Counted from the stretch's first letter, positions 14,398 through 22,237 are shown. The stretch: 23,874 bases of DNA from Syntrophopropionicum sp964397525 (GCA_964397525.1 CAYNIY010000025.1:1-23874); one strand, 5' to 3'. Notes: generated from the sequence alone by a model not told the origin. Translations and numbers: made by a program.

Positions 14398-14469
14398 GGA
14401 AGCAAGAGAACCTTCCCCCTGCTTCCTCTGCTTCTCAGGCGGAAGCAAAAAGAACGTCCCTCTGCTTCT
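14398..14469. repeat. Two GGAAGCA-type repeats in tandem (family 2)
   Basis: Copies at 14398-14426 and 14441-14469 share GGAAGCA arms and the GAAC-CCCT core; a CTGCTTCTCAGGC link lies between them. They end next to the nusB terminator. Confidence 0.8.
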
Positions 14470-14473
14470 CAAT

Positions 14474-14500
14474 AAAAAAACCACCATCAGGTGGCGTTTT
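14474..14500 (-). terminator. Rho-independent terminator overlapping the nusB stop
   Basis: CCACC (14481-14485) and GGTGG (14490-14494) form a stem with loop ATCA. On the minus strand it is followed by seven T residues. The nusB TGA (14489-14487) lies in the loop and the end of one arm. The other strand also has a T run, so it could act in both directions. Confidence 0.75.
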
Positions 14501-14930
14501 TCTGTTCTATTGGTTTTTCCGGTGTGTAATCTTCTATGTTTTCAATTACTTTTCCCAGGATACCGTTTATGAATTTTCCCGATTCTTCTCCGCCATACAT
14601 TTTACCCAGGTCAATCGCTTCATTCACCGAAACGGTGTTGGGAATGTCAGCGCAAAAAAACACCTCGTAGAGCGCAAGGCGCATGATGATCCGGTCAACA
14701 TTGGCTATCCTGTCGAGGCTCCAGTCTTTACTGATGGCGGAAATAATACCGTCAATAAACGCTGATTTTTCTATTACTCCCAAAACAAGCTCGGCGGTGA
14801 AATCTTCGCTGCCTTCCAGCTTGCCATAATCTTCGTCCATCTGTGCGAATGCTTCTAAGGGATCGACGCCGCCCAGGTCAACTTGAAAAAGTACCTGGAG
14901 CGCCCTTTCCCTGGCCTTTCTCCTGCTCAT
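14487..14930 (-). CDS. nusB: Transcription antitermination factor NusB
   Basis: 147 residues, all-helical NusB fold: MSRRKARERALQVLFQVDLGG at the N-terminus, then LDRIANVDRIIMRLALYE and the C-terminal VSVNEAIDLGKMYGGEESGKFINGILG, the family's most conserved block. With NusE (S10) it binds boxA RNA and prevents premature termination in rRNA operons. ATG at 14930 with GGAGGC upstream. Last gene of the asp23-amaP-DUF2273-nusB unit, ended by the terminator that overlaps its stop. Confidence 0.97.
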   Translation of the reverse strand: MSRRKARERALQVLFQVDLGGVDPLEAFAQMDEDYGKLEGSEDFTAELVLGVIEKSAFIDGIISAISKDWSLDRIANVDRIIMRLALYEVFFCADIPNTVSVNEAIDLGKMYGGEESGKFINGILGKVIENIEDYTPEKPIEQKNAT

Positions 14931-14973
14931 CGCGCCTCCTGGTGTGCAGCATTATGCTATGACCGGCAAGAAC

Positions 14974-15189
14974 CTACTTGTCATCTCCAAAATACTTGTT
15001 AAACAATAACTTGAAATCCATATTCTCATCCAGCCGCTTCCCGATATAAAAGCCGGCACAGACACAGATCGCGACAAAAAGCGCTTTGAGCAGTCCGTAT
15101 TTAATAGCGAGATAGCCAAAGATCAGCCCCAGCAAAATACCAATTATTTTGCCAGGGTGTTTTTCGACAAATTCCTGAAACATACCCAT
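14974..15189 (-). CDS. DUF2273 small membrane protein
   Basis: 71 residues with two hydrophobic helices (about 14-32 and 35-50) and short charged ends; the N-terminal FVEKHPGKIIGILLGLIFG is typical of DUF2273. ATG at 15189 with an AAGGGG site upstream. The family is found next to amaP and asp23-type genes in Gram-positive bacteria, probably as part of the membrane anchor of the Asp23 envelope-stress complex. The molecular role is unknown. Confidence 0.85.
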   Translation of the reverse strand: MGMFQEFVEKHPGKIIGILLGLIFGYLAIKYGLLKALFVAICVCAGFYIGKRLDENMDFKLLFNKYFGDDK

Positions 15190-15213
15190 TTGCCCAACCC
15201 CTTTTTATCAGGT

Positions 15214-15756
15214 TTATTCAACTCTTTGCTTCTTGACGGTGGGTGTGATGCTGTCCACATGGACTTCCACATTGTTCACCTGCAGCCCTGTAATGTTAAG
15301 CAGCTTATCCTTAACCAAATTCTGAATTTCTGATGACACGGCCGGCACATTGACATCAGGCGTTACCGAAGCCTGGATTTTAACACCCACACCATCCGGA
15401 AGGGTGACCAGCTGTGAACTGACTTCCCTGACTCCCTGTACCCGGCTCACCACTTTATCCACCAGGTCATGGATCGCGATCATCGAAACATTTACCTGCC
15501 CCAGGGCGTTTTCGGACAGGACCACATGCTGTTGTTTTTTCTGGGGCTTATACAGGCTGGCCCAGAACAGCCTGATCCCGACCAGGATCACAATGACCAT
15601 TAATGGCCAGAAAACCTCCGGCCGGCCGGGGTAAAAAAGGTCCCTCAGGAAAAACAAAGGCGCCGGCCATCCCAGCATAACCGCTGAGAAAAGGGTGGCT
15701 ATTATGGTTATGAATAAAGAATATATTGCTAGCAAAAAGCGATCAAATGCATTCAC
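15214..15756 (-). CDS. amaP: Alkaline shock response membrane anchor protein AmaP
   Basis: 180 residues. Two N-terminal transmembrane helices (about 6-28 and 48-67) are linked by a Pro-rich loop; the cytosolic part (about 85-175) is itself Asp23-like, with VSMIAIHDLVDKVVSRVQGV and VKIQASVTPDVNVP. In Staphylococcus AmaP tethers Asp23 to the membrane. The start is a GTG at 15756 behind a strong AGGAGG site. A terminator-like hairpin lies between asp23 and this gene, so the anchor is probably made at a lower level than Asp23. Confidence 0.88.
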   Translation of the reverse strand: MNAFDRFLLAIYSLFITIIATLFSAVMLGWPAPLFFLRDLFYPGRPEVFWPLMVIVILVGIRLFWASLYKPQKKQQHVVLSENALGQVNVSMIAIHDLVDKVVSRVQGVREVSSQLVTLPDGVGVKIQASVTPDVNVPAVSSEIQNLVKDKLLNITGLQVNNVEVHVDSITPTVKKQRVE

Positions 15757-15770
15757 CTGGCAGACCTCCT

Positions 15771-15801
15771 GTAAAAATTAACCCCCTCAACAGGGGGTTA
15801 A
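15771..15801 (-). terminator. Intra-operon terminator between asp23 and amaP
   Basis: A perfect 9-bp stem, TTAACCCCC (15778-15786) with GGGGGTTAA (15793-15801) and a 6-base loop, followed by TTTTTA on the minus strand. It starts 8 bases past the asp23 stop and ends just before the amaP ribosome binding site. Confidence 0.85.
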
Positions 15802-15808
15802 TTTGCTA

Positions 15809-16207
15809 TTATTTTACCCTGTACTCTTCTTCCTTGGTTTCAGCACCAAAAGCCACGCCTTGAACATTAACGTTAGCCTCGACCACTACCAGCCCGGTCA
15901 TCCGCTCAACGGCACTTTTTACGCTTTCCTGAATTTGCGCGGCGACATCAGGGATGCGGACCCCGTAATCAATGATCACAGAGAGGTCGATTGCCGCCTC
16001 TTTCTCTCCTACTTCTACCTTGATTCCCCTGGACAGATTTTTCCTGCCCAGAAGTTCTGCTATGCCGCCCGCAAAGCCACCGCTCATGCCGGCCACACCT
16101 TTTATGTCCATAGCTGCCAGACCTGCTACTACCTTCACCACATCATCGGCGATCTTGATTGTGCCCAGGTTGGTGCGCTCTTCACTTGCAATCTCGTTTG
16201 AATCCAT
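15809..16207 (-). CDS. Asp23/Gls24 family envelope stress protein
   Basis: 132 residues from the ATG at 16207, which has a perfect GGAGGTG site; an earlier in-frame start at 16240 lacks one. The Asp23 fold is evident: LGTIKIADDVVKVVAGLAAMD, the Gly-rich VAGMSGGFAGGIAELLG, and the alternating strands of IDLSVIIDYGVRIPDVAAQIQ and VNVQGVAF. It is the counterpart of B. subtilis YqhY, which lies at the same accBC-nusB locus and has been linked to control of fatty acid synthesis. First gene of its transcription unit, with a clear promoter upstream and a terminator directly after it. Confidence 0.93.
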   Translation of the reverse strand: MDSNEIASEERTNLGTIKIADDVVKVVAGLAAMDIKGVAGMSGGFAGGIAELLGRKNLSRGIKVEVGEKEAAIDLSVIIDYGVRIPDVAAQIQESVKSAVERMTGLVVVEANVNVQGVAFGAETKEEEYRVK

Positions 16208-16286
16208 GACAACACCTCCGTTTAGCTTTATAAATTGCATTGTTTATTGCCAAAACCTATGCATTTTCACAGTTTAACACGTGTTT

Positions 16287-16315
16287 ATTATAGCAAATGT
16301 GGTAAATTAACGCAA
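16287..16315 (-). promoter_or_regulatory. Sigma-A promoter of the asp23-amaP-nusB unit
   Basis: On the minus strand TTGCGT (16315-16310), 17 bases, TATAAT (16292-16287), preceded by TGC as a near extended -10. It lies in the 123-bp accC-asp23 spacer, giving a leader of about 70 nt. Confidence 0.75.
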
Positions 16316-16330
16316 ACCTTACTTGCGCCG

Positions 16331-17677
16331 CTATTCGCTGAGGATCCGGCGCTGGATAAAGTTTGTATAAATCTCTCCGCGCTGGAAAAAGGCATTGCCC
16401 AGCACCTGCCGGTGAAAGGGGATCGTGGTCGGGATGCCTTTGATCACAAACTCCTGCAGTGAACGCTGCATGCGGGCGATGGCCTCTTCCCTGTCCCTGC
16501 CCCAGACGGCCAGCTTGCCGATCAGGGAATCATAATACGGCGGGATTGTATACCCGGCGTAGACAACACTGTCCACTCTCACCCCGGGCCCGCCGGGTGT
16601 GATATAGGTATCGATTGTACCTGAGCAGGGTCTGAAATCATTGGCGGGATCCTCAGCGTTGATCCGGCATTCAATGGCATGGCCTTTAATCAAAATGTCC
16701 TCCTGTTTTAAAGACAGTTTTTCACCAGCGGCCACGCGGATCTGCTCTTTGATCAGGTCAATTCCTGTTACCAGCTCGGTGACCGGGTGTTCAACCTGGA
16801 TCCTGGTGTTCATCTCCATGAAATAAAAGTCCTGGTTTTTGTCAAACAGGAACTCTATTGTCCCGGCACTGTAATATTCGGCTGCCCTGGCAGCCTTCAG
16901 GGCCATTTCGCCCATTTTTTCTCTCATCTCCGGCGAAAGCGCGGAAGACGGCGCCTCCTCGATCACTTTCTGATTGCGTCTCTGGATCGAACAGTCCCTT
17001 TCACCGAGGTGGATAATGTTGCCGTGCTTGTCTCCGAGAATTTGAAATTCTATATGCCTGGGTTCTTCCAGGTATTTCTCCATATACATTTCATCATTGC
17101 CAAAAGCAGCCTGGGCTTCCGTCCTGGCCGTGCTGACAGCATTTTTAAAATCATTGTGGTTCTGGACCACTCTCATCCCCCGGCCGCCGCCGCCGGCGCT
17201 GGCCTTGACGATAACCGGGTAGCCGATCTTGTCTGCTGTTTCCAGGGCTGTGTCGATATCCAGGATCAGGCCTTCCGAGCCCGGAACCACCGGCACGCCT
17301 GCGCGGATCATGGTCTCCCGGGCAAACGCCTTGTCCCCCATCTGCTGAATAGTCTTCGCTGAGGGGCCGATAAAGGTGATCCCGCACTTGGCGCATACCT
17401 CGGCAAAATCAGCATTTTCTGCTAAAAAACCGTAGCCGGGGTGAATGGCTTCCGCCCCGGAGACAATAGCGGCGCTGATGATATTCGTGAAGTTCAGGTA
17501 GCTTTTGGCGGAAGCAGGCGGCCCGATGCAAAAAGCCTCATCCGCCCACCACACGTGGAGGCTGTCTTGATCCGCCTCTGAATATACAGCGACTGTGCCG
17601 ATACCCATCTCCCGGCAGGCCCTGATTATGCGGACAGCGATTTCACCCCGGTTGGCAATCAGGATTTTTTTAAACAT
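16331..17677 (-). CDS. accC: Biotin carboxylase (AccC / pyruvate carboxylase subunit A)
   Basis: 448 residues. ATP- and bicarbonate-dependent carboxylation of the biotin on the carrier domain. The order of domains is standard: the N-terminal KKILIANRGEIAVRI, the ATP-grasp Gly-rich loop KASAGGGGRGMRVV, GERDCSIQRRNQKVIEEAP, EMNTRIQVEHPVTE with the catalytic Glu/Arg, and the C-terminal ECRINAEDP. An oddity is HVWWADEAFCIG where most homologues have a polar residue plus L or M before ADEA. ATG at 17677, 15 bases after the upstream fusion gene, with a GGAGG site. Because its partner carries a pyruvate-type carboxyltransferase plus an AccB domain, it may serve pyruvate carboxylase, acetyl-CoA carboxylase or both; no accA or accD is in the window. 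Confidence 0.95.
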   Translation of the reverse strand: MFKKILIANRGEIAVRIIRACREMGIGTVAVYSEADQDSLHVWWADEAFCIGPPASAKSYLNFTNIISAAIVSGAEAIHPGYGFLAENADFAEVCAKCGITFIGPSAKTIQQMGDKAFARETMIRAGVPVVPGSEGLILDIDTALETADKIGYPVIVKASAGGGGRGMRVVQNHNDFKNAVSTARTEAQAAFGNDEMYMEKYLEEPRHIEFQILGDKHGNIIHLGERDCSIQRRNQKVIEEAPSSALSPEMREKMGEMALKAARAAEYYSAGTIEFLFDKNQDFYFMEMNTRIQVEHPVTELVTGIDLIKEQIRVAAGEKLSLKQEDILIKGHAIECRINAEDPANDFRPCSGTIDTYITPGGPGVRVDSVVYAGYTIPPYYDSLIGKLAVWGRDREEAIARMQRSLQEFVIKGIPTTIPFHRQVLGNAFFQRGEIYTNFIQRRILSE

Positions 17678-17692
17678 CTTTATCCTCCATGC

Positions 17693-19675
17693 TTATTCCT
17701 TGATCAAGAATAGTATTTGGCCGTATTCCACCGGCTGCCCCTTTTCAGCTTTGACTTCAACTATCTCGCCTTCAAGCTCTGATTTGATCTCATTCATTAA
17801 CTTCATGGCTTCAATAATACACAGGGTCTGGCCTTTCTTAACCCTGTCCCCAACTTTGACATAAGGCGGTGTCTCGGGTGAAGCTGAATCGTAATATGTG
17901 CCCACCATAGGCGCCAGGACAGGTGTTAAACCAGGTGCGTATTCTTCTTTGGTCTTGTCCGGTGCGGCGCCCGGTTCTGCCTTTTCCGCCAGGGGCAGGC
18001 GCGCCCGCGGCGCCTCAGCCCGCGGAGCAGCCTCAAAAGCATGAAAGTTTCCTTTTCTGATCGACAGTTTTACTCCTGCACTCTCCAGGGACACCTCGGC
18101 AATGTCAGTTTCGTCTACAAACTTGATCAAGTCTTTCACATCAGATAAGTTCAATTCATCTACCTCCTTATCGGCGCCCTGTCTTTCTGTTTCAACTGCA
18201 GCCTGCTTTGGCGGAACTTTTTCCTTTACCGTTAAGCTGGCTTTTTTTTGTGTTACAGGCTTCTCCGGTATTGCAGGGAGAGCCTTTTCCAGTTTCAGCA
18301 GGCTCTCTTTCCTGGCAGCGGGCTGCTCTTCCCGGTATTTGCCGTTTTTCCTGAATTCGAAGAAGCGCCTGGCTACCTGGGGAAACAGTGCGTATGATAT
18401 GACGTCCTCTTCACTGGACACCAGGCCAAGCAATTCGTTTCTTAATTTTTCCATTCTCGGCTCCAGCTGGTCAGCCGGCCTGCCGGTTATAACCGCGCGG
18501 TCGCCCAGGACCTTGCGGGCTATCTTCTGGTCGATCGGAGCGGGAGGCCTGCCGTAGTATCCCTGCATGTAATCGCGGACTTCACCGGGAACCAGCTTGT
18601 AGCGATCCCCGGTAAGGACATTCAGTACTGCCTGGGTGCCGACAATCTGGCTGGTGGGTGTAACCAGCGGGGGATACCCCAGCTCCTCCCTCACCCTGGG
18701 GATTTCCTCCAACACCTCGCCCAGGCGGTAAAGCGCTTTTTGCTCTTCCAGCTGGGTGACCAGGTTGGAAATAGTACCGCCCGGCACCTGGTGGTCAAAA
18801 ACGCGCATATCGTTGATCCTTGTTACGCCACGTTTGAATCCGTTGGCTCTTCTTATTTTTTCAAAGTATTCGGCGATCTCAAACAGCTTGTGGATATCAA
18901 GCTCCGTATCCCGCGGAGAGCCGTGCAGAGCACGGACCACAGTTTCTACCGGCGGCTGGGAAGGGCCAAAAGCAAGAGGCACTGTGGCCGTGTCAATGAC
19001 ATCCACGCCTGCCTCAGCTGCTTTCAGGTAGGTGCCGACAGCCAGCCCTCCGATATAGTGACAGTGCAGCTGGATGGGTAGTTTGTGGTTTTCCTTGAGC
19101 GCTTTGACCAGATCATAAGCCCGGTACGGCGCTAAAAGGCCTGCTGTGTCTTTTATGCATATTGAATCCGCGCCCAATTCAGCGAGCTGACGGGCCAGGT
19201 CAATGTAGTGCTGGTTGGTATGGATCGGGCTGACCGTGTAAACCATAGCCGCCTGGACATGCGCGCCGGCTTTCTTTGCCGAGTGGATTGCTGTTTCCAG
19301 GTTGCGGATATCGTTCAGGGCATCATAGATCCTGATGATGCTGATGCCGTTTTCCACCGACTTGGCGATATAGGCTTCGACCACGTCGTCAGGGTACTGC
19401 TGGTAGCCGACCAGCGACTGGCCCCTGATCATCATCTGCAGCGGGGTGCGGCGAATGATCTTTTTTAACTGCCGGAGCCTGTCCCAGGGATCTTCGTTAA
19501 GGTACCTCAGGCAGACGTCAAAAGTTGATCCGCCCCATACCTCCAGGGAATGGTAACCGATATTGTCCAGTTTTTCAGCGATGGGCAGCATATCAGCAGT
19601 GCGCATCCTGGTTGCCCAGAGGCTCTGGTGCGCGTCCCGCAAAGTAGTGTCCGTGATTCTTACTCCGTTTTCCAA
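17693..19675 (-). CDS. pycB: Pyruvate carboxylase/oxaloacetate decarboxylase carboxyltransferase fused to full AccB biotin carrier
   Basis: 660 residues. Residues about 5-300 form the HMGL-like carboxyltransferase barrel: TDTTLRDAHQSLWATRM, MIRGQSLVGYQQYPDD, the metal-site Lys in ICIKDTAGLL and the His pair in LHCHYIGGLAVGTY. Residues about 300-460 are the PYC/OADA conserved domain (PGGTISNL, PLVTPTSQIVGTQAVLNV). A charged, Ala/Lys/Glu-rich linker follows. Residues 506-660 look like an entire AccB: the N-terminal ELNLSDVKDLIKFVDE part, a linker, then the biotinyl domain with the AccB-type thumb (DSASPETPPY) and EAMKLMNE, biotin on K625. Ordinary PycB/OadA proteins carry only the short biotinyl domain. 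The TTG at 19675 fits GGAGGG six bases upstream better than the TTG at 19681. Likely reaction: pyruvate to oxaloacetate with AccC; no sodium-pump subunits are nearby. Confidence 0.93.
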   Translation of the reverse strand: MENGVRITDTTLRDAHQSLWATRMRTADMLPIAEKLDNIGYHSLEVWGGSTFDVCLRYLNEDPWDRLRQLKKIIRRTPLQMMIRGQSLVGYQQYPDDVVEAYIAKSVENGISIIRIYDALNDIRNLETAIHSAKKAGAHVQAAMVYTVSPIHTNQHYIDLARQLAELGADSICIKDTAGLLAPYRAYDLVKALKENHKLPIQLHCHYIGGLAVGTYLKAAEAGVDVIDTATVPLAFGPSQPPVETVVRALHGSPRDTELDIHKLFEIAEYFEKIRRANGFKRGVTRINDMRVFDHQVPGGTISNLVTQLEEQKALYRLGEVLEEIPRVREELGYPPLVTPTSQIVGTQAVLNVLTGDRYKLVPGEVRDYMQGYYGRPPAPIDQKIARKVLGDRAVITGRPADQLEPRMEKLRNELLGLVSSEEDVISYALFPQVARRFFEFRKNGKYREEQPAARKESLLKLEKALPAIPEKPVTQKKASLTVKEKVPPKQAAVETERQGADKEVDELNLSDVKDLIKFVDETDIAEVSLESAGVKLSIRKGNFHAFEAAPRAEAPRARLPLAEKAEPGAAPDKTKEEYAPGLTPVLAPMVGTYYDSASPETPPYVKVGDRVKKGQTLCIIEAMKLMNEIKSELEGEIVEVKAEKGQPVEYGQILFLIKE

Positions 19676-19702
19676 GGTCAACCCTCCCCGTCGGTCAAAA
19701 CA

Positions 19703-19738
19703 TAAAAATCAGGCTGCGTACAATTAAACAACCTGATT
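19703..19738 (-). promoter_or_regulatory. Terminator-like hairpin in the leader of the carboxylase operon
   Basis: On the minus strand AATCAGGTTG (19738-19729) pairs with CAGCCTGATT (19716-19707), 10 pairs with one G-U, loop 12, followed by TTTATGTTTTG. It lies 30 bases before the start codon and could be a weak terminator or attenuator. No alternative antiterminator was worked out. Confidence 0.45.
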
Positions 19739-19896
19739 CATACTATCGAGACCATGAAGATATTATATTGAATAAATAAGCGTTTGGATACCTATTTGCA
19801 GCAAGTATACAATATATCATTACTTAGAACATCATTTTACATCTGAAACTTAATATTTAAACATGACAAATACCCTGAAAACAAGCTGCAAGCATT

Positions 19897-19957
19897 GTCA
19901 TCCTGAGCGTAAGCGAAGGATCTTAAACCAGGATTCTTCACTGGCGTTCAGAATGAC
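19897..19957. repeat. About 60-nt palindromic repeat, copy C (family 1)
   Basis: Same orientation as copy B: it starts GTCATCCTGAGCGTAAGCGA and ends GCGTTCAGAATGAC. It sits in the 390-bp gene-free stretch between efp and the carboxylase operon (19676-20065). The remainder of that stretch is AT-rich sequence (19740-19880), the leader hairpin and more repeats. Confidence 0.85.
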
Positions 19958-19975
19958 ACGGGAATAATCGTTTTG

Positions 19976-19996
19976 TAGGGTCGGCTTTAGCCGCCC
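19976..19996. repeat. Decayed GGTCGG-type palindrome (family 3)
   Basis: GTAGGGTCGGCTTTAGCCGCC resembles the perfect family 3 hairpin at 14330-14347 and likewise follows a family 1 copy by about 20 bases. The second, GTGCGGCT, hairpin is reduced to ATGCGAC. Confidence 0.65.
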
Positions 19997-20005
19997 ATAT
20001 GCGAC

Positions 20006-20063
20006 AAGAGAACCGTCCCCCTGGCCGTTTTCGCGGAAGCAGGAGAACCGTCCCCCTGCTTCC
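20006..20063. repeat. Two GGAAGCA-type repeats, the second a probable efp terminator (family 2)
   Basis: A partial copy (AAGAGAACCGTCCCCCTGG, 20006-20024) is followed by a perfect hairpin with arms GGAAGCAGG (20035-20043) and CCTGCTTCC (20055-20063) around AGAACCGTCCC. It stands 2 bases after the efp stop and could act as its terminator, though no T run follows on the minus strand. Confidence 0.7.
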
Positions 20064-20065
20064 AT

Positions 20066-20623
20066 TTATGCGCGTTTGATGTAGTTGCCGGTTCTGGTGT
20101 CAATCTGCAGCTTGTCCCCTACATTGATGAAAAAGGGCACCTGCACGACCGCTCCCGTTTCCAGGGTTGCGGGCTTGGAGCCGCCGGAGGCTGTGGCGCC
20201 TGAGATGCCGGGGCTGGTCTCAACAACTTCCAGCTCTACGAAGTTTGCCATTTCAACTCCGATAGGTTTTTCCTGAAAGGTCAGCACCGTGATAATCATG
20301 TTTTCTTTCATATATTTGACCGCATCCCCTAATTGTTCGGCGCTGATAGTGATTTGATCATATGACTCCATGTCCATGAAGTTGAAGTCTTTCCCGTCGT
20401 TGTACAGGAACTGCACCTCGCGGCGGTCAATCCTGGCCTTTGGCACTTTCTCTCCGGCATTAAAGTTCCTGTCAACCACCGCCCCGGTTCGCATGTTGCG
20501 GAGCTTTGAACGCACAAAAGCAGCGCCTTTACCCGGCTTGACATGCTGGAAATCTATGACCTGGAAAATATCACCCTCCAGTTCGATAGTCAGCCCGGTC
20601 CTGAAATCATTTGTTGAAATCAA
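20066..20623 (-). CDS. efp: Translation elongation factor P
   Basis: 185 residues from a TTG at 20623, giving the canonical MISTNDFRTGLTIELEGD start; GGGAGTGG lies 5 bases upstream. Three beta-barrel domains are visible: the KOW-like domain I with loop-tip lysine in HVKPGKGAAFVRSKLRN, domain II (FMDMESYDQITIS), and domain III ending VPFFINVGDKLQIDTRTGNYIKR, the EF-P signature. EF-P frees ribosomes stalled at polyproline stretches. The loop lysine is often modified; no modification gene is in the window. It follows pepQ after 28 bases and ends the aroQ-pepQ-efp unit. Confidence 0.97.
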   Translation of the reverse strand: MISTNDFRTGLTIELEGDIFQVIDFQHVKPGKGAAFVRSKLRNMRTGAVVDRNFNAGEKVPKARIDRREVQFLYNDGKDFNFMDMESYDQITISAEQLGDAVKYMKENMIITVLTFQEKPIGVEMANFVELEVVETSPGISGATASGGSKPATLETGAVVQVPFFINVGDKLQIDTRTGNYIKRA

Positions 20624-20651
20624 TACAACCACTCCCTGTATGTAAAATTTA

Positions 20652-21722
20652 CTATAGAATTAACAGTTCTTCTTTCGGTGACCCGGTTAAGATCCGGCAG
20701 CCGGTATTTTCTACCAGGACCGTATCCTCGATCCTGACCCCGCCCCAGCCGTTGAGGTATATTCCCGGTTCCACGGTGACAACCATCCCGGTTTCCAGGA
20801 CTGTATTGTCCCTTGCAGACAGCCTCGGGGTTTCATGGATACTCAAACCCAGACCGTGCCCGGTGCTGTGGCCAAAGTAATCACCGTAGCCATATTTTTC
20901 GATTACACTCCTGGCAGCATGATCAGCGTCACAGGCACGTATGCCGGCTTTAATTGCGGTGATAGCGTTCATCTGCGCTTCCAGGACAATTTTATAAATC
21001 TCCTTCTGCTTTTGGCTGGCGCTGTTTATCGCCACCGTCCTGGTGATATCGGAATGGTAGCCTTTGTATACAGCGCCGAAATCAAGAGTGAACAGGTCTC
21101 CTGCTACTATTTCTTTCATGGTCGCAACACCATGCGGCAGGGCGGCCCGGGCGCCGGAAGCAGCTATGATTTTAAAAGCTGACCCCTCAGATCCCAGCCG
21201 TCTCATTGAATACTCCAGGTGCAGCGAGACCTCGTTTTCGCTCACCCCGGGCTTGATCAGCGGCAGAGTATGCACAAGGGCTTGATCGGCGATGGATACC
21301 GCCTTTTCGATCAGCTTTACTTCTGATTCATCTTTGCAGATCCGGAGCTGTTCAACCTTGTCGCCCTGAGGTTTGACCTCGATCCCTTCACACAGCTTTG
21401 TCAGTGTGGAATACTGGTTACAGGTCAGGTGCTCTCCTTCAATACCCAGCCTGCGCAGCTTTTTCTCTGCAAATATTTTTAAGATCATCCCGGCATAGGA
21501 ATCTCTAACCTCGACCACCTGGAATGCCGGGCTTTCCATAGCAGCCTGGGCTGTATACCGGAAATCAGTCAATAAATAAGCCTGCTCCCCGGTCAGCAGC
21601 AGGGCGCCGGTTGTTCCTGAAAAACCGCTCAGGTAGTAACGGTTTTCCGGGTTTGTGATATAAAAGGCGTCTATTTCTGCAGGCTCAAAGTATCCGCGCA
21701 GCCTGTTGATTCTATCGAGCAA
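20652..21722 (-). CDS. pepQ: M24 family Xaa-Pro aminopeptidase/dipeptidase
   Basis: 356 residues with an N-terminal creatinase-like domain (about 1-125; YLSGFSGTTGALLLTG, LLTDFRYTAQA) and a C-terminal pita-bread metallopeptidase domain. The metal ligands are visible: the two Asp in LDFGAVYKGYHSDITRT, His in FGHSTGHGLG, Glu in VTVEPGIYL and Glu in GVRIEDTVLV. It removes residues next to proline in cytosolic peptides; aminopeptidase P and prolidase cannot be told apart by eye. TTG start at 21722 with AAGGGGG 7 bases upstream. The aroQ-pepQ-efp order is standard in Firmicutes, and coupling a proline peptidase with EF-P is a long-noted arrangement. Confidence 0.94.
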   Translation of the reverse strand: MLDRINRLRGYFEPAEIDAFYITNPENRYYLSGFSGTTGALLLTGEQAYLLTDFRYTAQAAMESPAFQVVEVRDSYAGMILKIFAEKKLRRLGIEGEHLTCNQYSTLTKLCEGIEVKPQGDKVEQLRICKDESEVKLIEKAVSIADQALVHTLPLIKPGVSENEVSLHLEYSMRRLGSEGSAFKIIAASGARAALPHGVATMKEIVAGDLFTLDFGAVYKGYHSDITRTVAINSASQKQKEIYKIVLEAQMNAITAIKAGIRACDADHAARSVIEKYGYGDYFGHSTGHGLGLSIHETPRLSARDNTVLETGMVVTVEPGIYLNGWGGVRIEDTVLVENTGCRILTGSPKEELLIL

Positions 21723-21734
21723 ATAAATGCCCCC

Positions 21735-22166
21735 TTAAGCTCCCGCCAGCGCAACCGCCGCCCTTAAAGCAAGGAGGTACCCGGTAACACCCAGGCCGCT
21801 GATTTGTCCTATAGCAACCGGGGCAATTAGTGATTTGCTCCGGAACTCTTCACGCGCATAGATATTGGAAAGATGGACTTCTATCGTCGGGATGCCGACT
21901 GCTGCTACCGCGTCACGCAGCGCCAGGCTGGTGTGGGTGTACGCGCCTGGGTTGATTACAAGCGCGTCCGCGTCCGCTGCCTGCTGTATAAGATCGACCA
22001 GCTCACCTTCATGGTTGGACTGCCGGCAGGTTACCTCAACGCCAAGCTGGGCGGCAAGCTCCGCCAGCATATCATTGATCTGGTCCAGGGTGTTGCTGCC
22101 GTAAACAGCAGGTTCACGCCTGCCGAGAAGGTTTAGGTTCGGACCGTGTAGCACCAGTATCTTCAA
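21735..22166 (-). CDS. aroQ: Type II 3-dehydroquinate dehydratase
   Basis: 143 residues, the standard size. Third step of the shikimate pathway: 3-dehydroquinate to 3-dehydroshikimate. Characteristic residues: HGPNLNLLGRREPAVYG with the catalytic Arg and Tyr, QSNHEGELVD, NPGAYTHTS with the catalytic Asn, EVHLSNIYAREEFR with the His, and ISGLGVTGYLLAL. TTG start at 22166 with GAGGGGTGA upstream. First gene after the promoter at 22238-22267. Confidence 0.97.
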   Translation of the reverse strand: MKILVLHGPNLNLLGRREPAVYGSNTLDQINDMLAELAAQLGVEVTCRQSNHEGELVDLIQQAADADALVINPGAYTHTSLALRDAVAAVGIPTIEVHLSNIYAREEFRSKSLIAPVAIGQISGLGVTGYLLALRAAVALAGA

Positions 22167-22237
22167 AATATCACCCCTCTGTGTCAGCGTATCGCTTCAC
22201 ACCGACCTGATATCGATCCCTGTAATTTACTGCAGAC

